Assembly (NCBI RefSeq): GCF_030268085.1
Contig: NZ_BSDE01000002.1
Span: 310,001 to 374,000 of the forward strand
Direction: 5' to 3'
Length of the DNA: 64,000 bases
Origin: Geothrix limicola
GTDB taxonomy: Bacteria; Acidobacteriota; Holophagae; Holophagales; Holophagaceae
Shown here: positions 1-8,527 of the stretch, one piece after another
Position numbering within the stretch: position 1 is the first letter of the stretch
Layout of the letters: each line of letters opens with the position of its first letter
Program-made: the position numbers and the translations under genes
The notes under the pieces: generated by a model
Told to the model about the DNA's origin: nothing
The model's database searches: none
Seen by the model: only the letters and a program-made list of their open reading frames with translations

Positions 1-1394
1 TGGGGCGCGTGGAAGCCCATGGAGTTTTCGGCGTTCACGAAATCCGTGCGCCACTGGGCCTTGCGCTGGAATTCGAGGACGGGCTTGAGCTTGGTGTCGT
101 CGACGCCGGCCTTCTTGGCCGCCTCGATGTCGTTGATGAGGTTGACGACGGCATCCTCGGCGCGGTCCATGAGGGCCTTGGTGCGGTCCTGGATGGCCGT
201 GACGCGAGCCTTCAGTTCTTCTTCGGGGAAGCGGTGGCAGGTCTGGCAGGAGCGCGACACGTCCAGCAGGGGGCTGCGCACGAGGTGGCTGCTGATCTTG
301 ACGGCGCCTTCGCGGACGTAGGGCATGTGGCAGTCGGCGCAGGAGACGCCGGAGCGCGCGTGCACGCCCTGGCTCCACATCTCGAATTCGGGATGCTGGG
401 CCTTCAGCACCTCGGCGCCGGTCTTGGCGTGCTGCCAATCGAAGAAGCGGTGGCCATCGGGGAACTTGTAGCCGTCGTAGTAGGCCTCGATCTGCTCAAC
501 CTTGAGGCCGTTGTTCCAGGGGAAGAAGAGGGTGGTCTTGGGACCGCAGTAGTACTCCACGTGGCACTGGCCGCAGACCATGGACCGCAGCTCCTGGCGG
601 GAGGCGTCGCGGTTGGCATCGTAGGGCGTGGCCTTGTCGCCCTTGCGCCACTTCTCGATGGAGGGCAGGTGCGGCACGGGCTCGGCACTGTTGGCCAGGG
701 CGGCGATGCCGCGGATGAAGCCGGGCTTGGTGACGCGCAGGGCCATGTTCTTCGGATCGTGGCAGTCGATGCAGGCGACGGGATGCTTCACGAGCTTGGT
801 GGCCTCGCCGTAGGGCATCTTGCAGACGTCCTCGAAGCCCTTCATGAGCTGGGCCTGGGCGTTGGGGCTGGTGAAGGGTTCGTCCAGGGTGCCGGGCGCG
901 CCGCCCTTCAGGCCCTGTTCGCGGAAGGCGACGGTGTTGGAGGCGTGGCAGTGGAGGCAGGAGCCGGGCTGCTTGCGCTCGGTGACGCGCTTGGTGTTGC
1001 GCTGGTCATCCAGCATGTAGGCGTGGCCGCGGCGCTGATTGAAGTCGATGGCGAAGGCGTAGCCGTCGAAGATGGTGACGAGCCGGGGATCCTCCTTGAT
1101 GCGGCTGTTGGGCAACGCCTCGCTGCCGGCGCCGCCGTACTTGGTGCTGTACTTCTCGGCGGTGCGCTGGTAGGCGTCGAACTGACGCGGGAAGTTCTTT
1201 CCCCAGAGGGCGGGATCGACGGACTTCTCATCGAGGTCCACCAGCTTGAAGCTGGTCTGCCGGGCCTCGGCCTTGCGGTTGGAGATGCTCGCGTAGAGGC
1301 TCATCACCAGCACGGTGGCCAGGGCGGCACCGGCGGCCAGAAGGCCCATGCGGGCCCAGGGCCGGGAGAGCAGCGGAGTGGGTTGGTCGGTCAT
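1..1394 (-). CDS. nrfA: Ammonia-forming cytochrome c nitrite reductase NrfA (partial, C-terminus beyond window)
   Basis: Periplasmic pentaheme enzyme that reduces nitrite to ammonium with six electrons, taken from the NrfH quinol dehydrogenase. About 464 residues are visible, starting at the ATG at 1394 with an N-terminal membrane/signal segment (residues 10-32). Five heme motifs are read in order: CLHCH (from residue 146), CIDCH, CGQCH, CADCH and CQTCH. The stretch CGQCHVEYYC carries the active-site Tyr and calcium-ligand Glu of the family, and KAQHPEFEMW carries the Lys/Gln calcium ligands and catalytic His. The first motif, which in textbook NrfA is CXXCK (lysine-ligated catalytic heme), is CXXCH here, a variant known in some NrfA lineages. 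It lies 77 bp downstream of nrfH on the same strand. The end of the gene lies outside the window. Confidence 0.95.
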   Translation of the reverse strand, partial: MTDQPTPLLSRPWARMGLLAAGAALATVLVMSLYASISNRKAEARQTSFKLVDLDEKSVDPALWGKNFPRQFDAYQRTAEKYSTKYGGAGSEALPNSRIKEDPRLVTIFDGYAFAIDFNQRRGHAYMLDDQRNTKRVTERKQPGSCLHCHASNTVAFREQGLKGGAPGTLDEPFTSPNAQAQLMKGFEDVCKMPYGEATKLVKHPVACIDCHDPKNMALRVTKPGFIRGIAALANSAEPVPHLPSIEKWRKGDKATPYDANRDASRQELRSMVCGQCHVEYYCGPKTTLFFPWNNGLKVEQIEAYYDGYKFPDGHRFFDWQHAKTGAEVLKAQHPEFEMWSQGVHARSGVSCADCHMPYVREGAVKISSHLVRSPLLDVSRSCQTCHRFPEEELKARVTAIQDRTKALMDRAEDAVVNLINDIEAAKKAGVDDTKLKPVLEFQRKAQWRTDFVNAENSMGFHAP

Positions 1395-1471
1395 CGGAGG
1401 GGTCCTCCCGCGTGGTGGGCACGCATCATCGGTTGGGGGTCAGGGGTGGGAAGGGTTCATCGGATCGGGCT

Positions 1472-2020
1472 TCAGCGGGTGGGCCCGTGGCCCACGCCCT
1501 GGTGGCAGCGCACGCAGCCGTAGAGGTCGGCCTTCCGGGTGGGATCCGTGGGCACGCCCAGGGTGCCGTGCGCGGTGATCTCGCTCGTCAACTCGCCGTG
1601 GCAGCGGAGGCAATTGTCTTCCAGGACTTTGGCGTTGCCGGGCTTGATGCGGATGGGCTCGGCGAAGTTCAGGAGGGTGAAGGCCTTCGAGTGGTGGTAG
1701 CCGTTGCTGGCCTTCACGAAGAGCTTGTTCACCACGTTGTCGTGGGGCAGATGGCAGTCGTTGCATACGGCCACCGCATGGTGGGAGGCGTGCTGCCAGC
1801 CGTCGTAGTCCTCGCGCATGATGTGACAGTTCACGCAGACCTGGGGATCGTTCGACAGGTACGAGGTGCCATGGGCCGACACGAAGGTGTAGGCGCCCGA
1901 TCCCAGGAACACGCCCAGGAAGACGCTGGCGGCCAGGCTGAAGAAGAGGAGTCGGCGCTTTCCACTCACGGGGGCATCCACATCGGGTGACCGGCACCGG
2001 CCGGGCACGAGGGAAAGCAT
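1472..2020 (-). CDS. nrfH: Cytochrome c nitrite reductase small subunit NrfH (NapC/NirT family)
   Basis: Membrane-anchored tetraheme quinol dehydrogenase that passes electrons from menaquinol to NrfA. A single N-terminal transmembrane helix (RRLLFFSLAASVFLGVFLG) is followed by four CXXCH motifs: CVNCH, CNDCH, CLRCH and CVRCH. The length of about 165-182 residues suits the family. The start is uncertain. The ATG at 2020 is listed, but a GTG at 1969 just before SGKRRLLFF would give the most family-like N-terminus. No clear Shine-Dalgarno precedes either one, and starts further upstream run into the terminator at 2075. It is followed by nrfA, giving the usual nrfHA pair. Confidence 0.92.
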   Translation of the reverse strand: MLSLVPGRCRSPDVDAPVSGKRRLLFFSLAASVFLGVFLGSGAYTFVSAHGTSYLSNDPQVCVNCHIMREDYDGWQHASHHAVAVCNDCHLPHDNVVNKLFVKASNGYHHSKAFTLLNFAEPIRIKPGNAKVLEDNCLRCHGELTSEITAHGTLGVPTDPTRKADLYGCVRCHQGVGHGPTR

Positions 2021-2074
2021 GAAGGGAAATCCGGACTCGTCAATCCTAAATTTAAACGACCTGCCCATAGAGAA

Positions 2075-2113
2075 CAAAAAAGGGGCCGGCTGAACCGGCC
2101 CCTTTTTTGTTCC
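2075..2113. terminator. Bidirectional Rho-independent terminator
   Basis: Perfect hairpin with arms GGGGCCGG and CCGGCCCC around a CTGAA loop, flanked by A6 on the left and T6 on the right, so it can terminate on both strands. On the minus strand it ends the transcript of the DUF4097 gene just before the nrfH promoter region, insulating nrfHA from upstream transcription. Confidence 0.93.
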
Positions 2114-2122
2114 TAAACCGTC

Positions 2123-2935
2123 TCAGTCCAGCGTGATGCCCCCGTTGACGGTGTCGATGTCGATGCCCTGGTCGCTGCCGGGGAAGACGGCCGTGACGCG
2201 GTGCTTCTTCACCTCGACCTGTTCGGCGCCCTTGGCGTTGAAGGTGATGCCGCCGTTGACCGTGTTGGCCCGAAGGCGGCCCTTCATGCCCGCCATCTGG
2301 AGGTGGATGGATCCGTTCACGGTCTCGGCCTTGATGCCCTTGCCCTGCCCATCCAGACCGGTGCCCTTGATGGCGCCGTTCACCGTCTGCAAGGAAAGGC
2401 CGCCCTTCACCTGCTCGATCTGGATGCCGCCGTTGACGGTCTCAGCCTTGAGGTGGTCCTCCAGGCCCGAGGCCCGGATGGCGCCGTTCACCGTGCTCAC
2501 GTTGGCCTGGCCCTGGGTGCCGTTGAGGACGACTTCGCCGTTCACCGTCTCCAATGTGGAGGACACGCGACGCGGCACCTTGAGCGTCATCTGGCACTGA
2601 GGTCCCGAATAGGGGCCCCAACCGGAATGCTTGGGATATTCGCCGCGGATCTCGAGGGAGCCCTTGGCGGCTTCGACCACCACCTTCACCTGCTCGTCCT
2701 TGCTGCTGGGCTTGAACTCGCCGGTGAACTGGACCTCTTCGCGGTCCCAGGCTTCCACACGGATGAAGCCGTTGACGTTCTTCACCTTGAGGTTGGAGCC
2801 CGAGGCCAGCGGCAGGGTGCGGGTCTCGGTGGTCTTCTCCGCCTTGGTGGGCTGGATCACCTGGGACTGGGCCGCCAGCGGGGCGCAGAGGATGAGGGCG
2901 GCGACGGCCGCGGCGAAGGGACGGGCGAGGGACAT
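2123..2935 (-). CDS. DUF4097-type secreted beta-helix repeat protein (TVNG repeats)
   Basis: A 270-residue exported protein. The start at 2935 is chosen because AGGAGG lies 6 bp upstream and a signal peptide follows (ARPFAAAVAALILCAPLAAQ). The mature part matches the DUF4097 putative-adhesin pattern, with at least eight copies of a short strand-turn repeat ending in NVNG or TVNG plus a hydrophobic residue (NVNGFI, TVNGEV, TVNGAI, TVNGGI and so on), as expected for a right-handed beta-helix or stacked beta-sheet. The function is unknown. Family members sit in or near the envelope and often beside anti-sigma or envelope-stress genes, none of which is seen here. A clear paralogue with TTNG repeats lies at 19635-20540. 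Confidence 0.85.
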   Translation of the reverse strand: MSLARPFAAAVAALILCAPLAAQSQVIQPTKAEKTTETRTLPLASGSNLKVKNVNGFIRVEAWDREEVQFTGEFKPSSKDEQVKVVVEAAKGSLEIRGEYPKHSGWGPYSGPQCQMTLKVPRRVSSTLETVNGEVVLNGTQGQANVSTVNGAIRASGLEDHLKAETVNGGIQIEQVKGGLSLQTVNGAIKGTGLDGQGKGIKAETVNGSIHLQMAGMKGRLRANTVNGGITFNAKGAEQVEVKKHRVTAVFPGSDQGIDIDTVNGGITLD

Positions 2936-3038
2936 GGATGCCTCCTGGGATGTCAGAGATCGTGAGGGGGATACGAAGCTTGTCGGAGGGACGTTTAGGG
3001 CCCCGGAAATCCGTATACTGGCCCTGTCCGGAGTGCCC

Positions 3039-3323
3039 ATGACCCAACCGTCCGCGCCTCAAACCCCTCGAACCATCGACCGCCCCGAACTCAGCGCCGA
3101 GGAGTGGCAGTTCATCCAGAACCTGCGGGCCCTTCCCGATGAAGCGCTCCGCTCCCGGCTGCACGTCTCGCTGAACGAACTCCTCTTCTTCTTCCGCAAC
3201 CCCAGGTGCCAGGGCATGGGCATCGAGGGTTTCCCCTGCGGGGATCCGAAATCCTCCTGCGAGGATTGCCACCAGGTCTGGGACATGCTCGACAAGGTGG
3301 CCGAAAGGTCCAAGAAGAGCTGA
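3039..3323 (+). CDS. Small Cys-containing conserved hypothetical protein
   Basis: A 94-residue cytoplasmic protein with no signal peptide. It is divergent from the DUF4097 gene across a 103-bp spacer that contains a TATACT -10-like box at 3014-3019. The C-terminal half has four cysteines (CQGMGIEGFPC, then CEDC) in a C-x9-C-x6-C-x2-C arrangement that could bind zinc or another metal. This is inferred from spacing alone. The N-terminal half is predicted helical (SAEEWQFIQNLRALPDEALR). I do not recognise the family. GC bias and codon use resemble the neighbouring genes. Confidence 0.7.
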   Translation: MTQPSAPQTPRTIDRPELSAEEWQFIQNLRALPDEALRSRLHVSLNELLFFFRNPRCQGMGIEGFPCGDPKSSCEDCHQVWDMLDKVAERSKKS

Positions 3324-3372
3324 CAGTCTCAAGGCAAAGGTCCGCGCCCGCGGGCCTGATTCCGGGGGTCAG

Positions 3373-3903
3373 ATGAGTCCGGACCAAGGGGTGAAGATCC
3401 TGTTCGTGGAGGAGGATGCATCCGTCTGGCCCCGGGCGGAGGCCTTCTTCACCTACCAGCTGGACCTGGTAGGGGCCCGGGCCCACGTGCATTTCCGTCG
3501 CCAGCTGCCCGAGCGCGCCGCGGGCTTCGACCTGGTCTCCCTGGACGGTCGGGGTCTCATCTCCACCCTGCTGGAGCACCAGGACCTGCGGGCGGACCTG
3601 CGTCAGACCGCCATCCTGAACCTGCACGCGGACGCGCCCGGCCCCACGTACGGACACCTCCGGCGCCTCCTCGGCGGCCGGGGCGAAGGCCAGCGCTCGG
3701 ACGGGCTTTGGGTCTTCCCCCAATCCTGGATGGCCCCCTGGTTCGAGGAGGCCCTCGAATTCCCCGAACTGGGCCTGGCGCGGATGATACGGGCTCTCCC
3801 GCCCCCGCGCCGGACCTCCCCGGATCGCACCTGGGAGCGGCGCTCCATCGGTTCACTTCAATTCCTCATGGGGCTGCCGACGCCGCTCGCCGCGAGGGGC
3901 TGA
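3373..3903 (+). CDS. Hypothetical protein, possibly a degenerate low-molecular-weight phosphatase fold
   Basis: A 176-residue soluble protein with a GGGGGTC purine stretch just before the ATG. The N-terminus (KILFVEEDASVWPRAEAFF) resembles the P-loop region of low-molecular-weight tyrosine phosphatases and arsenate reductases (ILFVC..N..RSQMAEAFF). The nucleophilic Cys and the P-loop Arg are absent and the loop is one residue short, so if related it is catalytically dead. The rest (FDLVSLDGRG, proline-rich tail) gives no further clue. The resemblance is weak and no function is assigned. It lies 49 bp downstream of the small Cys protein and may be co-transcribed with it. Confidence 0.6.
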   Translation: MSPDQGVKILFVEEDASVWPRAEAFFTYQLDLVGARAHVHFRRQLPERAAGFDLVSLDGRGLISTLLEHQDLRADLRQTAILNLHADAPGPTYGHLRRLLGGRGEGQRSDGLWVFPQSWMAPWFEEALEFPELGLARMIRALPPPRRTSPDRTWERRSIGSLQFLMGLPTPLAARG

Positions 3904-3918
3904 TCGGGCCCAGACGGA

Positions 3919-4386
3919 TCAAAGGCGCGCCAGCCAGCGGTCCCCGAAGTTCACCAGCACGGCGCCGACGAGCAGCAGGGCCACGCCGGCCACGCGGACC
4001 CAGGAGATGTCGCGCACGGGCAGACCCAGCAGGCCGTAGCGGTCGAACAGGAGGGAGGAAAGCACCTGGCCCGCCACGATGAGCGAGATCATCGCCGCCA
4101 GGCCGATGCGCGGCGCCAGCAGCGTGGTGCCGAAGACGAAGAAGGCCCCCAGGGCCCCGCCCAGCCACTGCCACCAGGCGATGCGCGGCAAGCCCCAGAG
4201 CGTGTGAAGAGGCTGGCCGGTGAGGGCGCTGATGACGGCGAGACAGAGCGTACCGACGGCGAAGGAGATGAAGGCCGCCAGCAGGGCCCCGCTTCCCAGG
4301 GCATTTCGCAGGGCATTATTGATCGCTGACTGCAGGGGGATCACCAGCCCGATGGCGAAGGCCATGACGAGAAAAAGCAGCACCAT
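3919..4386 (-). CDS. YdcZ/DUF606-family DMT inner-membrane transporter
   Basis: A 155-residue integral membrane protein with about five hydrophobic helices, including an N-terminal MVLLFLVMAFAIGLVIPLQ segment and the conserved QSAINNALR stretch of the DUF606 (YdcZ) branch of the drug/metabolite transporter superfamily. The start ATG at 4386 is preceded by GAGG at 5 bp spacing; an in-frame TTG at 4401 has no such support. The substrate is unknown. It ends 15 bp from the convergent 3373-3903 gene, and 42 bp separate it from the end of the upstream kinase gene, so it may be the last gene of that operon. Confidence 0.85.
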   Translation of the reverse strand: MVLLFLVMAFAIGLVIPLQSAINNALRNALGSGALLAAFISFAVGTLCLAVISALTGQPLHTLWGLPRIAWWQWLGGALGAFFVFGTTLLAPRIGLAAMISLIVAGQVLSSLLFDRYGLLGLPVRDISWVRVAGVALLLVGAVLVNFGDRWLARL

Positions 4387-4428
4387 TCCGACCTCAGACA
4401 AGAGTGCAGATGGTAGCGCGTCTCAACT

Positions 4429-5847
4429 TCAAAGGGATTCCCAAAGCGCGCGGGCCTGGCCCGTGGCGTCGGCCGTGGCGGCCTTCACGGCGGCCTTCAG
4501 ATCCTCGGGCAGGCCGCGGCTCGCCTCCAGGGCCTGCAGCCGGAAGGGCGGCGTGAGCCGCGGCCACTCGGCCGCCAGGGCCCACACCCAGAACTCATCG
4601 CCCAGGGCGGCCCGAGCGGGCCAGCGCCAGGTCGCGCCCAGCCCGGATTCGGTCAGGGCCTTCCGGGCCGCCTCCACCTGACCCGTGCGCAGGGCCACGG
4701 CCGCCGCGGCCTCCGCCGCCTCCCGTTGTGCAAAGGGATCCGGAAGCAGCGCCAGGAGGGCCCCCAGGGTGTCGGCCGCCCCCACCTTGCCCAGGGCGCG
4801 CGCCAGCGCGAAGCGGGCACCCTCCGGCGAGCGCTGAAGGGCCTCCACCAGCCAGGGGCTGTCCCCCGTCCGCACGGCGGCCACCAGGCCTTCGGCCGCC
4901 GATCTCCGCGCGCCCACGGGACCCGTGGCGAGGGCGTCGAGGTAGGGCCCGAGCCGGGTCTCGGGATCTTCGTCGCGGCGAGGTCCGGCCACGGTGGCGG
5001 CTTCCAGGTCGCGGGGCGAGAAGCCCGGCAGCGGTTCCTCGCCCCAGCCCGCGGCTTCGGCGCTTTCGAGCCAAGTGGACAGTTCCTGTCCAAACACGTC
5101 CATGCTGGGCAGGCGCTTCGAGGGATCCGGCTGGAGCGCCCGCATGATGATCCCCGCCATGCGCGGCGGGAAGCCGGGCCGCACGGCGGCCGGGGGCATC
5201 TGCACCTGGGCGTAGGCCTGGCCCGTGGCGAATTCGAAGAGGATCGCCCCCAGCGCGTAGACATCGCAACGACCGTCCACCCGCCGGGGATCGCCATGCT
5301 GTTCGGGCGCCATGTAACCCAGCGTGCCCACCACCATCTGGCTGCGGGTGGCGCGGGTGCGGCCCTCTTCGCCCTCCCAGAAGCAGACGCCGAAATCCGT
5401 CACCTTGAGCTGTCCATCGGCAGCGAAGAGCAGGTTGGAGGGCTTGAGATCCCGGTGCACCACGCCGGCGGCGTGAGCCACGGAAAGCGCGCCGCAGACC
5501 GGGATCAGGCGCCGCGCCAGCAGGGCCGGCGCCTCGCCGCGACAGGCCTTCAGGCTGCCGCCCGGCAGCAGCTCCATCACCAGATAGGGCCAGGCGCCGC
5601 TCGTGCCGAAGGAATGGATCTCCACCAGGCTCGGGTGGGAGAGGCGCGTGAGCACTTCGCCCTCGCGCAGGAAGCGGCGCACCAGCTCATGGTCGCGGTG
5701 CACCTCGGGACGCAGGAGCTTCACGGCGCTTTGGATTCCGGGGCGGAAGCGGTCCTCGCCGCGGAAGACGATGGCCATGCCTCCTTCGCCCAGGGGCTCC
5801 AGCAGGCGCACGCTGCCGATCTGCGTGGGCGGCCGCAGGCCGCTCAT
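4429..5847 (-). CDS. Hanks-type Ser/Thr protein kinase with C-terminal HEAT-like repeats
   Basis: A 472-residue cytoplasmic kinase. Residues about 10-270 hold all kinase signatures: Gly-rich loop GEGGMAIVF, Lys in AVKLL, catalytic loop HRDLKPSN, metal-binding DFG and substrate-positioning APEQ. Residues about 300-460 are alternating helices rich in Ala and Leu (FALARALGKVGAADTLGALL), resembling HEAT or armadillo-like repeats and suggesting a protein-binding scaffold. There is no transmembrane segment, unlike PknB types. The start overlaps the stop of the upstream FHA-GGDEF gene by 4 bp (ATGA), implying translational coupling. The FHA domains encoded just upstream are natural readers of its phospho-threonine products, a functional link inferred from context. 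Confidence 0.93.
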   Translation of the reverse strand: MSGLRPPTQIGSVRLLEPLGEGGMAIVFRGEDRFRPGIQSAVKLLRPEVHRDHELVRRFLREGEVLTRLSHPSLVEIHSFGTSGAWPYLVMELLPGGSLKACRGEAPALLARRLIPVCGALSVAHAAGVVHRDLKPSNLLFAADGQLKVTDFGVCFWEGEEGRTRATRSQMVVGTLGYMAPEQHGDPRRVDGRCDVYALGAILFEFATGQAYAQVQMPPAAVRPGFPPRMAGIIMRALQPDPSKRLPSMDVFGQELSTWLESAEAAGWGEEPLPGFSPRDLEAATVAGPRRDEDPETRLGPYLDALATGPVGARRSAAEGLVAAVRTGDSPWLVEALQRSPEGARFALARALGKVGAADTLGALLALLPDPFAQREAAEAAAAVALRTGQVEAARKALTESGLGATWRWPARAALGDEFWVWALAAEWPRLTPPFRLQALEASRGLPEDLKAAVKAATADATGQARALWESL

Positions 5848-6776
5848 GACGCCGGATGCGCGCGGTTGCGCCCTCCGGCCTTGGCCGCGTAAAGGGCCGC
5901 ATCGGACCGGGCCAGCAGGGCCCCGCCATCCATATCGCCCTTCCTGAACTCCGCCACGCCGAGGCTGCAGGTGAGCGGCAGGACCTGCCCTCCCTCCAGC
6001 TTCAAGGGGTGTTCGGCGAGGGCGCGGCGCAGGCCTTCGGCCGCGGCGAGGGCCAGCATCCCGGTCGTTTCAGGCAGCACGATGAGGAACTCGTCGCCGC
6101 CCAGGCGGCCCACCGCATCGGAGCCGCGCAGGCGGTGCCGCAGAAGGCTTCCGAAGGCCTCCAGGGCGCGATCGCCCATCCGGTGCCCCAGGGTGTCGTT
6201 GACCTGCTTGAAGTGATCCAGGTCCGCGAGGATGACCGACAGGGGCCGCTCGTGGCGGAGCGCCATGTCCACGTTCGACTGGAGCTGGTGCAGGATGGTC
6301 GCGCGGTTGCCCACGCCCGTGAGCGGATCCAGGGTGGTGCGGGCCGCCATGTCCTGGTGGTAGCGGCGTTCCAGGGCATCCATGTGCTTGATCTTGAACG
6401 CGTGTCCGCCCACACGGAGCACGTCCTCGGCCCTGAGCGTCACGGGGCCCGGATCGGCCTGGACGCGCCGCCCGTTCAGGAAGACGCCGTTGGTCGATCC
6501 CAGATCCCGCAGCTCGACGCATTCAAGGTTCGCGGCCACCTGCAGCCGCGCATGGCGTCGGCTCACTTCGGGATCGGGCAGACAGAGGCCGTTCTCCGGC
6601 GCCCGGCCCACGTCCAGTCCCGCGGCCGGCAGCGGGATGAAGTCGCCCATGGGGTGGCCCACGTAGCGGATCAGCACCCATTCGCGGGTGTCGGGATCCC
6701 CGAGCAGTTCGGTTTCTTCCGGCCCGGAGGCCGAATCCCAGGCGGGCAGGTCGGGGGGCGTCGGATCGAGGGGCAT
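5844..6776 (-). CDS. FHA-GGDEF diguanylate cyclase (first copy)
   Basis: A 310-residue signalling protein. Residues about 50-120 form an FHA phosphopeptide-binding domain (DVGRAPENGLCLPDPEVSRR, then LRDLGSTNGVFLNG). Residues about 145-305 form a GGDEF domain with the intact active-site motif GRLGGDEF. The c-di-GMP inhibitory I-site RxxD (RGSD) lies exactly five residues before GGDEF, so it is probably an active, feedback-inhibited diguanylate cyclase. It lies 30 bp after the second FHA-GGDEF gene and overlaps the kinase gene by 4 bp. Phosphorylation-dependent control by that kinase is an inference. Confidence 0.93.
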   Translation of the reverse strand: MPLDPTPPDLPAWDSASGPEETELLGDPDTREWVLIRYVGHPMGDFIPLPAAGLDVGRAPENGLCLPDPEVSRRHARLQVAANLECVELRDLGSTNGVFLNGRRVQADPGPVTLRAEDVLRVGGHAFKIKHMDALERRYHQDMAARTTLDPLTGVGNRATILHQLQSNVDMALRHERPLSVILADLDHFKQVNDTLGHRMGDRALEAFGSLLRHRLRGSDAVGRLGGDEFLIVLPETTGMLALAAAEGLRRALAEHPLKLEGGQVLPLTCSLGVAEFRKGDMDGGALLARSDAALYAAKAGGRNRAHPAS

Positions 6777-6806
6777 CCGGGAAAGTCTAGCTGAGATCGG
6801 GTAAAC

Positions 6807-7745
6807 CTAGCCCTCGCAGACCTGATCCCGCCCGGCGGCCTTGGCCCGATACAGCGCCGCATCCGCCCGGGCCAGGAGCTGACCTGCATCGGAATCCCCT
6901 GCGATCCGCTCGGCGATGCCGAGGCTGCAGGTGATGCTGAGGTCCTCCGTCGGCAGCTGCACCGCCGTCGCGGCGATGGCCCGGCGCAGGCGTTCCGCGA
7001 AGGGCCGGGCCCCGGTCAGGTCCGTTTCCGGAAGGATCATGAGAAATTCCTCGCCGCCGATACGGCCCGCCAGATCCGCTTCCCGCAGGGTCGCCAGCAG
7101 CCGTTCGCCGAAGGCGCGCAGGACGAAATCCCCGGCGCCGTGGCCATGGGTATCGTTCACCTGCTTGAAATGATCCAGATCGCAGACCACCACCGAAATG
7201 GGGCGGCTGTACCGCAGGCTCAGGCCGAACCGGTTCTGCAGCTCCCCGAGGATGCTCCCGCGGTTGGCCAGGCCCGTCAGGGGATCCTTGGTGCTGAGGT
7301 CGAGCAGGGTCTCGTGGAAGGCGCGCTCCAGGGGATCGAGGTAGACGAGCTTCAATACGTGACCACCGATGGCGATGCGGTCCCCGGCCAGCAGGTCCAC
7401 CCGCCCCTGCGCCGGCTCTCCGTTCACGCGGGTGCCGTTGGTGGAATCCAAGTCCTCCACCTGGACCCGGCCCTCTTCCACGTGGAGGCGCGCGTGGTGG
7501 CGGCTCACTTCGCCGTCCAGAAGCGTCACGCCCGCCTCGGGTGCCCGGCCCACCAGCACCTGGCCCGTCGAGAGCGGAAACACCCGTCCCAGGGCCGCCC
7601 CCGCGTAGGCCACCAGCGCCCACTGCGCCGGCGTCTGCTGCGGATCCCCCTCGGCCTTGGGCCGCACCTCCGTGGGCATCTCCGGCAGGCCGGGATGCGT
7701 CTTCAGGGTCAGGGGCGGCCGCTTGGGCGACAGCTTACGGGTCAC
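6807..7745 (-). CDS. FHA-GGDEF diguanylate cyclase (second copy)
   Basis: A 312-residue paralogue of its neighbour with the same order: an FHA domain (LVGRAPEAGVTLLDGEVSRH, then LDSTNGTRVNG), then a GGDEF domain with active-site variant GRIGGEEF and I-site READ five residues upstream. GGEEF is a functional variant in the family. The GTG start at 7745 is supported by GGAGG at 5 bp spacing and by a GTGA overlap with the stop of the upstream gene. Longer readings in the same frame overlap that gene extensively and are rejected. The pair probably arose by tandem duplication, but the two proteins have diverged strongly in the linker and N-terminus. Confidence 0.92.
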   Translation of the reverse strand: MTRKLSPKRPPLTLKTHPGLPEMPTEVRPKAEGDPQQTPAQWALVAYAGAALGRVFPLSTGQVLVGRAPEAGVTLLDGEVSRHHARLHVEEGRVQVEDLDSTNGTRVNGEPAQGRVDLLAGDRIAIGGHVLKLVYLDPLERAFHETLLDLSTKDPLTGLANRGSILGELQNRFGLSLRYSRPISVVVCDLDHFKQVNDTHGHGAGDFVLRAFGERLLATLREADLAGRIGGEEFLMILPETDLTGARPFAERLRRAIAATAVQLPTEDLSITCSLGIAERIAGDSDAGQLLARADAALYRAKAAGRDQVCEG

Positions 7746-8527
7746 GGATCCTCCACAAAGCAACTCACCAGGGCGCCATCGTCCTTGCGGCGGGCCAGGA
7801 TGAACGGCGCGCGGGGCGCCCGGGTCGCCGCGGCCTCCAGGCGGACCAGAATACGTCCACGCGCCGGGTCGTGCCTGAGGTCGGCCACGCCCTTGCGCGG
7901 GAGGCGGAAGAGGCCGAGCACCTCCAGGTTCCGCACGTTCTCGCCCGTGCCCCGCACCAGCTGCAGGCTGTAGCGCATCCACAGCCCCTTCGGCAGGTGC
8001 TGGAGGTCTTCGCCCTGGATGGGCACCGCCAGCGACAGGATGGTGTCCAGGCCCGCCTTGGCGCCGGCCCCGCTCAGATCGGGATCCAGGCGCCGGGAGC
8101 CGGGGGCGGGCAGCGGCTCTGCCCATCGGCGGGTCGAGGGCCGAACAGGAGGCTCGACGCGGCCTGCCGTCTGGGCCCTGCGCGGCAGCGGAGGCACGGC
8201 GATGCCCGAGACCCGGCCGCCTTCCAGCGGCGTCATGCGGATCACTTCGGCCTCGGCGCCCCAGCGCGCCCATCCGGATTCGTCGCAGAGCCGGGCCTGG
8301 AAGGGCTCCAGGGCCCGGCCTTCCACGGCCTCGCGCAGCAGGCCCATCTCCCGGCAGAGGGTGGCCGGGGGCTCCAGCCCGGCCCGCCCCTCGGCTTTCA
8401 AGCCCTCCGACCCATGGCTCAGCGGCTCGAAGGGTTCGGGTGCCGCCTCCACCACGTTCAGCCCGGCGAAGGCGCGCCGCAGCGTTTCCGCCGCGTCCGC
8501 CACCGCGTCCTTCACCCGGCCGAACAT
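7742..8527 (-). CDS. Hypothetical protein of FHA-GGDEF/kinase operon
   Basis: A 261-residue protein I do not recognise. The N-terminus is an Ala-rich amphipathic helix (VKDAVADAAETLRRAF), the middle is proline-rich and probably disordered (around residues 110-150), and the C-terminal 100 residues are a predicted beta-rich domain (GLDTILSLAVPIQGEDL to FVEDP). There is no signal peptide or membrane segment. Its start overlaps the stop of the gene before it by one base (TGATG) and its stop overlaps the GTG of the following cyclase gene, so it is translationally coupled on both sides and probably serves the same signalling pathway. Confidence 0.75.
   Translation of the reverse strand: MFGRVKDAVADAAETLRRAFAGLNVVEAAPEPFEPLSHGSEGLKAEGRAGLEPPATLCREMGLLREAVEGRALEPFQARLCDESGWARWGAEAEVIRMTPLEGGRVSGIAVPPLPRRAQTAGRVEPPVRPSTRRWAEPLPAPGSRRLDPDLSGAGAKAGLDTILSLAVPIQGEDLQHLPKGLWMRYSLQLVRGTGENVRNLEVLGLFRLPRKGVADLRHDPARGRILVRLEAAATRAPRAPFILARRKDDGALVSCFVEDP

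Noticed and set aside
6807..8273. A 488-residue form of the second FHA-GGDEF protein
   Set aside because: The extra N-terminus overlaps the upstream gene in another frame and is proline/arginine-rich junk; the GTG at 7745 with GGAGG and a GTGA overlap is far better supported.
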